Origin: Candidatus Flexicrinis affinis
GTDB lineage: Bacteria > Chloroflexota > Anaerolineae > Aggregatilineales > Phototrophicaceae
DNA: 64,000 bases
Direction: 5' to 3'
Assembly: GCA_016716525.1 (NCBI GenBank)
Contig: JADJWE010000004.1
Span: forward strand, 372,001-436,000
The notes beneath the pieces were generated by a model, which saw only the letters and a program-made list of their open reading frames with translations, had not been told where the DNA came from and did not search any database. Each line of letters begins with the position of its first letter. The first letter of the stretch is position 1. Shown here piece by piece: positions 52,239 through 61,422 of the stretch. Made by a program: the position numbers and the translations under genes.

Positions 52239-52760
52239 TCATTTCGTCAAAGGATTGGCCGTCACACCGTTCACGGTGACCGGCACGCGGGCGGGTTCGA
52301 TCGCACTGCCGGCAGACGCATACGCCGGAGTGATGTCGATCTCGCCGCTGTAGGGTTGCAGCATCATCGTGCAGAACACCCCCGGCGGCACAACGCGATA
52401 CACCACCACGCTGACCAGTTCGGGGGTGACGATGGTGCTGACCTCGACCGGGTAATCGCAGCCATCGGGCCACGTGCCGCTGACCTGCACGACAACCTGC
52501 CCCGGCTCGCGAACTTCCAGCACTGCCGATTCGACGCCGAGCAGCGTCGCGCCTTCAGGCAGCGGACCTTTGCTGACATCAGGAATCGTCGGCTTAGCCA
52601 CCTCAGGTTGGGCCTGCGCTGGCACGCCGGACGTCTCCGGAAGCGGCATCGCGGCCGGCCCCTGCTCGACGGCCGCGATGCCGAAGAAGCCAAAGAGGAA
52701 GACCATCGCCAACATAATGACGCATCCGAACGGGCTGGATTGGCTGGGATCAAAAGTCAT
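52239..52760 (-). CDS. Membrane-anchored exported protein, unknown
   Basis: 173 residues. One N-terminal membrane span (GCVIMLAMVFLFGFFGIAAV), a Pro/Ala-rich linker (ETSGVPAQAQPEVAKP), then a beta-rich outer domain (LEVREPGQVVVQVSGTWPDGCDYPVEVSTIV). No family recognised. Start at 52760 has CGGGAG upstream. It is likely co-transcribed with the DUF4139 gene. Confidence 0.65.
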   Translation of the reverse strand: MTFDPSQSSPFGCVIMLAMVFLFGFFGIAAVEQGPAAMPLPETSGVPAQAQPEVAKPTIPDVSKGPLPEGATLLGVESAVLEVREPGQVVVQVSGTWPDGCDYPVEVSTIVTPELVSVVVYRVVPPGVFCTMMLQPYSGEIDITPAYASAGSAIEPARVPVTVNGVTANPLTK

Positions 52761-52859
52761 CGTTGCGCTCCCGGAAGTGAACGGTGCGGTCAATAGCTAT
52801 GACGTTATCGTACCCGTGTTTGTTCCAATGCGCGCGTTGGGCCAGCTGTCACACGTCTG

Positions 52860-53705
52860 CTACAGCGCCAACCGCATCTGGAACTGCGCGATAGCGCCTT
52901 CGGTCATGCCGCACGCATTGAAGATCGGCGCGTACTTCTCCGGGCAGATGGCCGGCACGCCCCACTGTTTGCCCGGATACGTGGCCATGAGAGACGCGAC
53001 GGCGCGAGTCGCCAGCCCGGCGCGGCGTTTGCCGGTCACGACCAGCGCGCGGATCGGGATCGGCGTGGCGTCGGTGAGACCCGCGGCGATGTAAGCGTCG
53101 CCGTCGTCGTCCCGATACCGCACCGATAGCCCGGCGATCGGGTGCGCATGCGGCAGGCCCCACCCGTCGACCTGCCACGGCGAGTCCGCGTCGGCGTTGG
53201 CGACCATCAGCCGCGCGACGTCCATCAGCGGCACATGCTCAAGGCGCGACGGATCGCCTTGCACGGCTACCGTCCCCTCGCTGCTCTTGAAGCTGGCGAG
53301 GCGCTGCACGATCTGGAACCCGCAGCGTTTGTACAGCCGTTCGCCGCGCAGGTTGCCGATGATCACTTCGAGTTCGTAGGTCTGCACGCCGGCCGCGCGG
53401 GCCTGATCGATCAGTTCGTTCATGAACTGCGAGCCGAACCCGCGCTCCTGCGACCCACCGGCTACGCCCATGAGCGCGAGCCGGTACGCCGTCGCACGGC
53501 GCGAAATCAGCGCGACGGCCACCGGTTCGTCATCGAACGATGCGACCTGACTGAGCGCGAGGTCGACACCCGCGGAGACGAGCATAGAGGCCATCAGCGC
53601 CTCGCTGAAATGCACCTCTCCGCCGATGTAGCCCTTGAACGCGCGGTTGACAAGTTCGGCCAGATCGGTGAGCGAGAAATTGGACGCGGACGACAGCGTG
53701 AGCAT
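52860..53705 (-). CDS. GNAT acetyltransferase, two-domain
   Basis: 281 residues. The N-terminal GNAT domain: LALMGVAGGSQERGFGSQFMNELIDQARAAG (acetyl-CoA-binding motif), IIGNLRGERLYKRCGF. The C-terminal half also looks GNAT-like (TPIPIRALVVTGKRRAGLATRAVASLM, FNACGM), so this may be a tandem-GNAT protein. The substrate is unknown. GGAGG lies ten bases before the ATG. Confidence 0.8.
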   Translation of the reverse strand: MLTLSSASNFSLTDLAELVNRAFKGYIGGEVHFSEALMASMLVSAGVDLALSQVASFDDEPVAVALISRRATAYRLALMGVAGGSQERGFGSQFMNELIDQARAAGVQTYELEVIIGNLRGERLYKRCGFQIVQRLASFKSSEGTVAVQGDPSRLEHVPLMDVARLMVANADADSPWQVDGWGLPHAHPIAGLSVRYRDDDGDAYIAAGLTDATPIPIRALVVTGKRRAGLATRAVASLMATYPGKQWGVPAICPEKYAPIFNACGMTEGAIAQFQMRLAL

Positions 53706-53777
53706 GGCGGGTTAGCCTCCGGGGATGCCCTGCGCAACTGCCGCAAGTGTACCACCTGAGCATCTGCTCGGTCGTGG

Positions 53778-54839
53778 TTAACCTCCGGCCGGCACAGGCA
53801 GCAACCCGGATAGACTGCGCGTCACGCCTCCCCAATACTCGAGCGTCACACCGTCGATCAGGGCCGATCCGCTTGGCGAGGTGTGCTTGAACGTGATCTT
53901 GACCGACTCGACATTGGGCGACTCGAACATCGTCAAATACGCGACCAGTCCGTACCCACCGCAGATGCCGCCGCATGATCCGGACAGGGTCACTTTGCCC
54001 TTGCTGGACGGCGTGCCGTCCGAATAGGCGATCTTGAGCGAGTACTTCAGCACGACGTCGACGGTACTGCGGCTGATGAATGCGCTCGTGCGCAGCGGCT
54101 GATCGACCAATCCGAGCAGGTCGGATACCGGCCAATCGACCGTTTGCTGCAGCTTCGATACCTCGCCCGGCCCGCCGATCAATTTGTACGCGCATAGGCC
54201 GAACTGCGCCTCGGCCGTGCCGCACACCCGGCTGTCCCCAAACGACGGGTTCTTGAGCACCCACGCCGGATCGCCGTCTTCGAACCCGCCGTCGATCAGG
54301 CCCGGGTTGTAGTCGTCATTGACGACGATGACGCGGGTGGTCAGCTTGTAGAACGAGCCGGCGCTGATCGGGTTGGATACCGACGCGACCCGCACGTAGT
54401 AGGTTACCCCCGAGTCGATATTGAAAGCGGGCAGCTGCGCGCCGATCACGGCAGCGGGCTGGATGTTGCACGCCTCCTCGACGAGTGCGGCGGCGTTACC
54501 GGTGTGAACGCTGAGCACCGTGTCGGGGTTCGTGATTTGAGAGTTCAAAATCGTTTGGCTGCCAACCGTCGAAATACTGATAGTCGCATCGAACGGCGCA
54601 GTGAACGTGAACCAAACGCTGAAGTCCGAATTCAGCGCACATGACACGCTTTCGTTGAGTTCGAGCGTGGCTTGCTCGACATCGGTGATCTTGACCTTGG
54701 TGTTGAGCGCGATCGATTGGGCGAGACTGAAAAAGTCGTTCGGTGGCGCGGCACGAGGAACCGGCTGTGCCGCCGTGGACATTACAGAGATTGCGGTGAA
54801 AACGAGAAGTGCCAGAGCTGGCCATCGATTGCGAATCAT
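53778..54839 (-). CDS. Secreted protein with pre-peptidase-like domain
   Basis: 353 residues. Signal peptide (ALALLVFTAISVMSTAAQP). The N-terminal domain begins APPNDFFSLAQSIAL and has the PPC-like pattern VWFTFTAPFDATISIST and TYYVRVASVSN. The C-terminal domain (LIDGGFEDGDPAWVLKNP onward) resembles carbohydrate-binding-type beta-sandwiches, which often bind surfaces or glycans. No catalytic motif. GGAGG precedes the ATG. Confidence 0.7.
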   Translation of the reverse strand: MIRNRWPALALLVFTAISVMSTAAQPVPRAAPPNDFFSLAQSIALNTKVKITDVEQATLELNESVSCALNSDFSVWFTFTAPFDATISISTVGSQTILNSQITNPDTVLSVHTGNAAALVEEACNIQPAAVIGAQLPAFNIDSGVTYYVRVASVSNPISAGSFYKLTTRVIVVNDDYNPGLIDGGFEDGDPAWVLKNPSFGDSRVCGTAEAQFGLCAYKLIGGPGEVSKLQQTVDWPVSDLLGLVDQPLRTSAFISRSTVDVVLKYSLKIAYSDGTPSSKGKVTLSGSCGGICGGYGLVAYLTMFESPNVESVKITFKHTSPSGSALIDGVTLEYWGGVTRSLSGLLPVPAGG

Positions 54840-54969
54840 GGGCCGTCGTCCTCCCTAAGCCACCGAATTCGTGAATAAGAGGCGTTATACAACCAATTCG
54901 AATCGTCCGCTGGCATCCGCGGACGCGACTAGGACCAATAGACTATCTGTCGCCCTGATGCGCGCGCGA

Positions 54970-56172
54970 TCACCCTGCCCGCGCCCAGCGCGCAACAACG
55001 CTCGCGCCGCCAGACAGCACCACCATACCGATCACCAGCGGCAGCACCGTCCCGTTGTAGGCTCCCCCGATCACCGCGCCGAGCATCATCGAGACGAGCG
55101 TGGTCATCGAACCGACGACCGCCGCGCCAACCCCGGCCATGTGTCCCAACGGACTCATCGCGAGCGTGTTGAGGTTGCCGAACAGAATGCCGATGCAGAA
55201 GAACGCCAGCATCATGAACGCCATCAGCGACCACAGCGGCGGCTGACCGTTGGACGCAGCGGCGATCACTAGAAACGTCGTCGCCAGCCCAAAAATGAGC
55301 GCCAGCGCCCACGTCACCAGCGTGGTCATCCCGAAGCGCATGACCAGCCGCGCATTGACGAGCGCCGCAAACCCGATCGACAGCGAGATGGCCGCGAAGT
55401 ACAGCGGAAAGGCTTCCCCGAGCCCGTACTGCTCCTGAAAGATCTGCTGCGAGGAGTTGAGGTAAGAGACCAGGATGCCGTACGTCATGCCGGCGGTGAG
55501 CGTGAACCCGATCGCGGGGCGAATCTTGACGATTTCAACCACGGACTCGCCAATGCGCCGGATAGACATGGGCTTGCGGCGTTCGACGGCCAGCGTCTCA
55601 GGAATGCGCATGGCGAACCACAGCACGGTGAACAGCGCGAAGGCGAGGAAGAAGCCGAAGATGCTGCGCCATCCCGCAATCGAGAGCAGCACCTGACCCA
55701 GCGACGGCGCGATCATCGGCACCAGGATGAAGACCGCCATCGTGAACGACATCACGCGGGCCATGCGCTGGCCCTCGAACCGGTCGCGCACGATCGCCAT
55801 CGAAATCGCCCGCGGCGCGGCCGTGCCAACCCCTTGCATGGCGCGCCCGAGCAGCATCATCGGGAAGTTCACCGACAGCGCCGACACCAGCGAGCCGGCG
55901 AGAAACAGCGCATACCCGCCGAAGATCGCACGTTTGCGCCCCAGCTTGTCGGAGAGCGGCCCGAAGAACAACTGTCCGATGGCCTGACCGGCCAAAATGA
56001 CCACGATGATCTGCTGCCGGTCGTTGGGGTTGGCTACGCCGAGGTCGCTGCCAATCTCCGGAAGCGCCGGCAGCATGGCGTCGATCGACAGCGCGGTCAG
56101 CGCCATCATCATCGAGATGACGACGACGAACTCTATGAAGGACGACGACGCCCTGCTTTTTGCAGCGTCCAC
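54970..56172 (-). CDS. Bcr/CflA-family drug efflux MFS transporter
   Basis: 400 residues with about 12 membrane spans. Seen: ALSIDAMLPALPEIGSDLGV at TM1, GQAIGQLFFGPLSDKLGRKRAIFGGY (MFS loop signature), and LLGRAMQGVGTAAPRAISMAIVRD (Bcr/CflA family motif). It exports drugs or small solutes using proton motive force. A GTG at 56172 with AGGGAG six bases upstream is the best start; the longer ORF to 56262 starts in the intergenic region. Confidence 0.85.
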   Translation of the reverse strand: MDAAKSRASSSFIEFVVVISMMMALTALSIDAMLPALPEIGSDLGVANPNDRQQIIVVILAGQAIGQLFFGPLSDKLGRKRAIFGGYALFLAGSLVSALSVNFPMMLLGRAMQGVGTAAPRAISMAIVRDRFEGQRMARVMSFTMAVFILVPMIAPSLGQVLLSIAGWRSIFGFFLAFALFTVLWFAMRIPETLAVERRKPMSIRRIGESVVEIVKIRPAIGFTLTAGMTYGILVSYLNSSQQIFQEQYGLGEAFPLYFAAISLSIGFAALVNARLVMRFGMTTLVTWALALIFGLATTFLVIAAASNGQPPLWSLMAFMMLAFFCIGILFGNLNTLAMSPLGHMAGVGAAVVGSMTTLVSMMLGAVIGGAYNGTVLPLVIGMVVLSGGASVVARWARAG

Positions 56173-56276
56173 ATTGGCTCCCTGTGTGCAGGGCTGATGG
56201 TAACGGCAATCGTCCGCCGAATGCGAAAAGTGGGGTGCGGACGAGTAGCGGCAAGTTGCCACCCCCCGCGTGCGCT

Positions 56277-57761
56277 CTATCCGCTGCCCTCGGTTAACGT
56301 AGGATCAGGCGCGGGTAACTTGGGCGTCAGTGGCATTATCGTCACCGTAAGCACATCGGTATCCATACCGCCGTCGTCGTCTGTGACAGTAAGTTCCACT
56401 AGATGTGTGCCCACCGATAAGTTGACCTCTACAGTGGCTCCAGACCCAATTTCAATACCATCGGAATCCCATTTGTACGAGAGGATCACGCCATCCGGAT
56501 CGACACTCGCAGATGCATCCAACAACACAATCTCCGACCCGTCGCCGTCACCGTCTGTAAGCATTTTGTCCGTACCTGCATCGGCGTCAGGTGGAACGAT
56601 GCTGGCCCACGCATCGACGGCCACGACGTCCGAATCCAGGATCGTAAATGCGCCCGTCGTCGCGTCAACGAGCACGAGCCGGCGCGTTTCGTCGATGAAG
56701 GCGAATCTTGTCCCATCGGGAGACCAATATCCATTCCCAACCGTGCCCAATGGATTGATCGTCTGATCGATTACCGTGAACTCATCCGTTGCGGTGTCGT
56801 AAAAGACAAGCGCCTTCCCTTGAACTTCCTCATTTAGACTCCCCGTAACCCAGAACGCAAGCCGACGACTATCAGGCGACCAGGAAAGACGATTCTTTCT
56901 TACTTCCACGTCAACCACAACGAATCTGAGGCGATCCACTTGCCCGGTTGATAAATCGATGAGCTCGAGTGGGAAGTCGTCCCGAAATCTTGCAACTACG
57001 GCGAGGTAGCGGCTGTCCGGTGACCATGATACTCCTTCAAAGAATGCGTACCTGTCACTGCGGTAAGGTGCAGCGTCGAGATAGACGTGTCCCGGTTCTA
57101 TACCGGTGACAACGATCTGCTGAGTATCTACATCATAAACCACCCAGTCCGTGCCTGACCGACACAGGACTTCGCCGGCTTCTGTGGTCACTGTGTCCGT
57201 TCCGAGACACCGTTCGTACAAGACAATAGTGGGATCCGGTGCCGGAAGTACCGGTTGGTTCTGTGTACGGTCCGTCAAAAGTGGGTAGTCCGGCGGAGTT
57301 GGATTGACATAGACCTCTTCCGTAATCGTGCCGGAACTCACATCAAGGTATACGAATACTTGGGGTTCACCTTCCTCGTAAACTTTTGCGATCCGTACAA
57401 CCGAATCTGAACGCCAATGCAAACTACAATCGGCCCACCCGTCCTGTCGCTCATATTCCCTTAGCAGCGCTCCGGTCGACAGCCGATTGACCCGGATTCG
57501 ATCAGCAGGATTTGTTGCAACATATCTCCCGGATGGCGAGACTTCAAAACATGCTGAGGGGAACTGCTGCTCATACTGGGCATAAGGTGTCTGAACGACG
57601 ACGGTGATCGCTCCCGACGGAGGCATACGGCTGTATACGAGCCGTCCTACCGTCGTTACGAGAGGCGACGGCGGCGAACCGATAGCAAGACTCGAACCCG
57701 CAAGACCGAATGCGAAGGTCGCGACGCACAGTACCGTACGTACCCAAGTCCGCCCCAGCAT
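56277..57761 (-). CDS. Secreted PD40/PKD protein
   Basis: 494 residues. Signal peptide (VLCVATFAFGLAGSSLAIG). PD40/WD40-like blades: WSPDSRYLAVVARFR, LSWSPDSRRLAFWVTG, GYWSPDGTRFAFIDETR. C-terminal PKD-like Ig domain: DASASVDPDGVILSYKWDSDG and VGTHLVELTVTDDDGG. Likely a surface adhesion or binding protein. The start at 57761 is set 8 bases after the S9 peptidase stop, so the two form an operon; longer upstream frames are shadows of that peptidase. Confidence 0.8.
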   Translation of the reverse strand: MLGRTWVRTVLCVATFAFGLAGSSLAIGSPPSPLVTTVGRLVYSRMPPSGAITVVVQTPYAQYEQQFPSACFEVSPSGRYVATNPADRIRVNRLSTGALLREYERQDGWADCSLHWRSDSVVRIAKVYEEGEPQVFVYLDVSSGTITEEVYVNPTPPDYPLLTDRTQNQPVLPAPDPTIVLYERCLGTDTVTTEAGEVLCRSGTDWVVYDVDTQQIVVTGIEPGHVYLDAAPYRSDRYAFFEGVSWSPDSRYLAVVARFRDDFPLELIDLSTGQVDRLRFVVVDVEVRKNRLSWSPDSRRLAFWVTGSLNEEVQGKALVFYDTATDEFTVIDQTINPLGTVGNGYWSPDGTRFAFIDETRRLVLVDATTGAFTILDSDVVAVDAWASIVPPDADAGTDKMLTDGDGDGSEIVLLDASASVDPDGVILSYKWDSDGIEIGSGATVEVNLSVGTHLVELTVTDDDGGMDTDVLTVTIMPLTPKLPAPDPTLTEGSG

Positions 57762-57769
57762 CGCTCCAC

Positions 57770-59614
57770 CTACACCCCGCCGAACGCCCCGGCGAAGAAG
57801 TCCGCCAACGCCGGATACAACCGCTTGAGGTTGTGCGGGCGCAGGATGCCGTGGCCCTCGTCGTCGAACGCCAGCACACCGTATTCGATCCCGTGCTGAT
57901 CCAGCGCCACCCGCACGGCGTGGACGTTGTCGGGCGTCACGTTCGGGTCGTTCAGCCCCTGTACGATGAGAAGCCGTCCCTTGATGTTCTGTACGAAGTT
58001 GGCCGGCGACGCCTTGTGGTACTTCTCCGGCACCTGATCGGGCCGGCCGCCCATCATCTCCTCGCTGTAGGGGCGCAGGTCGGGGCGCGTCGTCTCGTAG
58101 TCCACGACCAGATCGGTCATACCGCACACCGGCGCCGACGCGGCGATCCACTCGACCGGCGTGTGCACGATCTGATGCCACGCCGAGTAGCCGCCGTAGC
58201 TCGTGCCGGTCACGCCGATCTTGCCCGGCTCGGCGATGCCGGCTTCGATCAATGCCTTCGCGCCATAGGCGATGTCGTCCTGCTCGCGCCCGCCCCAGCC
58301 ATCCTCTTTGATCGACTCGCGGTACTTCAGCGTGAACCCGGTGCTGCCGCGATAGTTCGGCACCAGCACGTTGAATCCTTGCGAGGCGTAGAACTGCACC
58401 TCGGCCATCACGATGTCGGTGGCGTGCGCGGTCGGTCCGCCGTGAACGTACAGGATCGTGCCACGCGCCGGTGCTGTAGGGGTCCGGTACAACCAACCCT
58501 GAATCTCGAGGCCATCGACGCTCGTCCAGCGGAAGTCCTCGGCCGGCGTCAGGTCGTCGCGCGTGAGCTGCACCTTGTCCCACACCCGCGCCACGCTGAT
58601 GAACGCGTCCGGGTCGGGATGGAACGGATCGCACAGCACGAGGTCGGTGGGCTGGGAGCTGCTGTAGTAGGTCGCCAGCCACAACCCCTCGCCGACCGGC
58701 GCCTGCGGGATCAACGCGCCGGGCACGGACGGCAGGCGCAGTTCGGCCCCGGTATCGAGGTCGAGCAGCGAGGGAATCGAGCGCGCGCCGTGATCCTCGA
58801 TGACGGTCGCGTATTTCGCCCCCGGCACGTCGTGGATAAACGCCGTCGCGATACTGCGCTCGGGATCGTCGATCAGCCAGCGCAAGCTGCCGGTCACGGT
58901 GTCGTACACCCCGACACGCACGTGGGCACCCGCCTCAGCGGTGATCAGGATACGGTGGCTGTCCGGCAGCCATCCGCCCCACGCCTTCTTGTCGTCGCCC
59001 ACATTGATGACCTCGCGGTCGCTGCTGCCATCCGACGCGCACACCCAAAGCTGCGTCCCGGCCGCGTGACGATCCTTGCGGTTGTACAGAATCAGCTGGC
59101 CGTCGGGGCTGAGCTGCGGGATGACGTAGGCGTTGCGGACCGTGCGCGCCAGTTCGACCTGCTCGTCGGTCTCGAGATCGTGCCGGATCAGGGCGATCTG
59201 CTCAATCTCCTCGCCGGTGGTGATGTCGAGGTTTGCCGCGTATTTGAGGTACCGCCCGTCGGGCGTGACCTCGCCCCCGCGCACGAAGTAGTTCGGCTGC
59301 GGATCGGTCAGCGGGATCATCACGCACGGCTGATCCAGCCGCACGCGATACAGCCCTTTGCGTTCGTCGCCGCCGGTGTCCTGCGCCACGATCATGCCGG
59401 ACGAATCAGGCAGCCAACTAACCAGCACGGTCTCCTCATGGTTGTCGGTGAGCTGCATCGGCGGCTGACTGGCGTCGGTCGGCGCGGCCCACACATCGAT
59501 GGCCGGGCCAACGCCGATCCAACTCCACGCCACCCATTTGCCGTCTGGCGAGACTTGCGATCCCCAAATGCGGGGCAGGTTAATCAATGCGTCGAGAAGG
59601 TTAGGGTTGCTCAC
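57770..59614 (-). CDS. S9-family prolyl oligopeptidase-like peptidase
   Basis: 614 residues. An N-terminal propeller region (WAAPTDASQPPMQLTDNH, TPDGRYLKYAAN, LSPDGQLILYN) gates the C-terminal alpha/beta-hydrolase domain: GTSYGGYSAW (nucleophile Ser), QGLNDPNVTP (Asp) and FDDEGHGI (His). These peptidases cut short peptides, often acylaminoacyl or prolyl. No signal peptide, so likely cytoplasmic. Start is GTG at 59614 with AGGAAC upstream. It is the first gene of a two-gene operon with the PKD protein. Confidence 0.9.
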   Translation of the reverse strand: MSNPNLLDALINLPRIWGSQVSPDGKWVAWSWIGVGPAIDVWAAPTDASQPPMQLTDNHEETVLVSWLPDSSGMIVAQDTGGDERKGLYRVRLDQPCVMIPLTDPQPNYFVRGGEVTPDGRYLKYAANLDITTGEEIEQIALIRHDLETDEQVELARTVRNAYVIPQLSPDGQLILYNRKDRHAAGTQLWVCASDGSSDREVINVGDDKKAWGGWLPDSHRILITAEAGAHVRVGVYDTVTGSLRWLIDDPERSIATAFIHDVPGAKYATVIEDHGARSIPSLLDLDTGAELRLPSVPGALIPQAPVGEGLWLATYYSSSQPTDLVLCDPFHPDPDAFISVARVWDKVQLTRDDLTPAEDFRWTSVDGLEIQGWLYRTPTAPARGTILYVHGGPTAHATDIVMAEVQFYASQGFNVLVPNYRGSTGFTLKYRESIKEDGWGGREQDDIAYGAKALIEAGIAEPGKIGVTGTSYGGYSAWHQIVHTPVEWIAASAPVCGMTDLVVDYETTRPDLRPYSEEMMGGRPDQVPEKYHKASPANFVQNIKGRLLIVQGLNDPNVTPDNVHAVRVALDQHGIEYGVLAFDDEGHGILRPHNLKRLYPALADFFAGAFGGV

Positions 59615-59824
59615 GAGATTGTTCCTAGTGTTGACGAGTCATTGGTATCACGCGGCCTAAGGCAAACGCCCAAGGCGAGAATCAGCCCGCTGCTGGGGCT
59701 GTCCGACTGGCTGATAAACGCGTTGAATGGGTCAGGACCCGGCCGGAAGATTCAGGCTCCGGCGCGAGTCACACGACGGTCAGCGTCAGGGTGTCGTCTC
59801 AGCGGTGAATGTGAGAATCCGCAG

Positions 59825-60040
59825 TCAATACCTGCGATAGAGCGACGCCTGTGCCCGTTCCTTGGGTTGAGTCAGTGCATCGTTGCAGAAAACGATCTGC
59901 GCAAGTTCCAAGCGTTCCACGGCGCTCAGGGTGGCGTCGGCATTTCGATCGAGCATGTCGCCCAACTGCATCTGCTGCTCAGGGGAAGAATCGTACGCGA
60001 GGACATGCTGAGGGGTAGCTCGCTTGGCGAGATACTCCAT
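59825..60040 (-). CDS. Small helical protein, unknown
   Basis: 71 residues: MEYLAKRATPQHVLAYDSSP, then AVERLELAQIVFCNDALTQP. The pattern resembles small uncharacterised proteins of the form ATPEQ-LAF-ASPEEQ found in phototrophs and Chloroflexota. Start at 60040 has GGAG five bases upstream; the earlier ATG at 60103 would be only a few bases from a TATAAT. TATAAT (complement of 60109-60114) upstream gives a leader of about 65 bases. Confidence 0.55.
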   Translation of the reverse strand: MEYLAKRATPQHVLAYDSSPEQQMQLGDMLDRNADATLSAVERLELAQIVFCNDALTQPKERAQASLYRRY

Positions 60041-60164
60041 CAAACTCCGAAATGTCGTGGTGAGAATCGCGTTCACGATCCAATGGCCTCGCCCACTCAT
60101 CACGTCGAATTATACCGCGTGGACAACGAGTTAGCCGTGTGTTGGCCATGAATCCATCATCTAT

Positions 60165-60215
60165 GGTCCAATAGTGTGACCGAAAGGTAGGCCGCGGTAC
60201 CGCGGGGAGGTCCGT
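60165..60215 (+). promoter_or_regulatory. Structured leader of zinc-ribbon gene, first copy
   Basis: Hairpin ACCG-AA-AGGT-like (TGACCGAAAGGTAG) and hairpin CCGCGG-TA-CCGCGG precede GGGGAGGTCCGT and the ATG. The second copy at 60866-60914 keeps both hairpins with changed bases. Confidence 0.55.
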
Positions 60216-60464
60216 ATGTCCGCCATTCAACGGTTATTCAAGCGCATTCTGCCGGCCAAATGGGCCGCACACATGGAATCCGATTCAAAGCGGTGGGTGT
60301 TCACGTGCGACAACTGCGGCACGCAAAGCTCGATCTGGGACATCGGGGGCATCCGCTGGAAGGCCACGGGCAATAAGCGCGCCATGACGCGCTGCCCGGC
60401 CTGCGGCGAAATCGGCATGCGGACGCTCACGCACCTCGAATCACCGCCGCCCGGGGAGACTTAG
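60216..60464 (+). CDS. Small zinc-ribbon protein, first copy
   Basis: 82 residues: MSAIQRLFKRILPAKWAAHM, then CDNCG and CPACG separated by about 33 residues (four-Cys zinc ribbon), with IWDIGGIRWKATGNKR between. Probably a nucleic-acid or protein-binding zinc ribbon; function unknown. GGGGAGG precedes the ATG. A near-duplicate is at 60915. Confidence 0.75.
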   Translation: MSAIQRLFKRILPAKWAAHMESDSKRWVFTCDNCGTQSSIWDIGGIRWKATGNKRAMTRCPACGEIGMRTLTHLESPPPGET

Positions 60465-60861
60465 CCGGGGCGCTGCCCGGAACCCCGACTCGAATCTCAC
60501 CCCCAACCCCCTCGCCAGTCTGGAGCCTGAGGGGGCGACACTAGAGAAGGAAGAGGTTCATCTGAAATGCTTTCGGTTGTCGGACCAAGAGGCAGAACCA
60601 GATGAACCTACGGAGACTCTATCAGGGGGTCGGCACGATAAGCATGGAGTGGGAGGGCGTCATCCGGCATCTTCGGGAGAATGTGCGGGTGTTCAGCCGC
60701 GCGGTGGTGCGGGCCCGGAGCAGTCAAGTGCCCGAGATAGCCGGGGTGAGTCGACGAGGTCGATCATTTCACATATCGTCCATTGGAGTTGTCTCTAGGC
60801 GACTCATGATATGTCGGCTCGTCGACATGACAATTCGACATGGTGCCCTGCAACCTGTTTT
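60465..60861. other. Repeat-like gap with one weak open frame
   Basis: Begins with a GGGGCGCTGCCCGG element (60469) like the start of the 39370 element, then CTCACCCCCAACCCC-type sequence. An open frame at 60602-60865 (87 codons) has no RBS or recognised motif and is not called as a gene. Confidence 0.45.
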
Positions 60862-60865
60862 ATGA

Positions 60866-60914
60866 TCCAATAGTTTGACCGAACGGTAGTCCGCGAAGAC
60901 GCGAGGAGGTCCGT
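60866..60914 (+). promoter_or_regulatory. Structured leader of zinc-ribbon gene, second copy
   Basis: TGACCGAACGGTAG and CGCG-AAGA-CGCG hairpins, then AGGAGGTCCGT and ATG. Compared with the first copy, stems are kept although loop and some stem bases differ. Confidence 0.55.
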
Positions 60915-61157
60915 ATGTCCGCCATTCAACGGTTTTTCAAGCGTATTCTGCCGGCCAAGTGGGCCGCGAACATGGAAACGGAATCAAAGCGGTGGGTCTT
61001 CACCTGCGAAAACTGCGACACCCAGAGCTCGTTCTGGGACATCGGCGGCATTCGCTGGAAGGCCACCGGCGACAAGCGTACGGTGATTCGCTGCCCCGCT
61101 TGCGGAGACGTCCGTATACGGCAGCTCAGATACTTGGACGAACCGGCGTCCACCTAA
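60915..61157 (+). CDS. Small zinc-ribbon protein, second copy
   Basis: 80 residues, about 70% like the first copy by eye: MSAIQRFFKRILPAKWAANM, CENCD, then FWDIGGIRWKATGDKR and CPACG. The CxxC pairs are kept. AGGAGG precedes the ATG. It overlaps the convergent RHH-like gene by 4 bases. Confidence 0.75.
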   Translation: MSAIQRFFKRILPAKWAANMETESKRWVFTCENCDTQSSFWDIGGIRWKATGDKRTVIRCPACGDVRIRQLRYLDEPAST

Positions 61158-61399
61158 CGCTTGGGCACGACGCGCGGGCGCGGATCGTTGCTGCCGACCG
61201 AGGCCAGCGCATCGGCCATGCTGCCTGACAGGTCCGGCCATTCACGCCGCCCGACCTGTTCGAGATACGACTCGATGACATCGGTCAGCAGCGTCTTGAG
61301 ATCGATATCCTGACGCTCGGCCTCGGCGCGCAGGCGGTCAGCGACATCGGCAGGAACGGTCAGGCGCGCGTTCTTGGCGGGCGATTTCTTGGCAGGCAT
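61154..61399 (-). CDS. Ribbon-helix-helix-like small DNA-binding protein
   Basis: 81 residues. Basic start (MPAKKSPAKNARLTVPADVADRLRAEAERQD) with the pattern of a ribbon-helix-helix antitoxin or Arc/MetJ-type regulator (beta strand ARLTVP then helices). The C-terminal part is acidic. AAGGAG seven bases before ATG 61399 sets the start. It lies 23 bases after pyruvate kinase on the same strand. No toxin partner is next to it. Confidence 0.65.
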   Translation of the reverse strand: MPAKKSPAKNARLTVPADVADRLRAEAERQDIDLKTLLTDVIESYLEQVGRREWPDLSGSMADALASVGSNDPRPRVVPKR

Positions 61400-61422
61400 G
61401 GTGGTCTCCTTCGTCTTTGCCG

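Noticed and set aside
57762..58682. N-terminal extension of the PKD protein frame
   Set aside because: It overlaps the S9 peptidase coding sequence out of frame; the signal peptide begins at 57761.
61154..61399. Antitoxin of a toxin-antitoxin pair
   Set aside because: No toxin-like gene is adjacent on the same strand; it follows pyruvate kinase.
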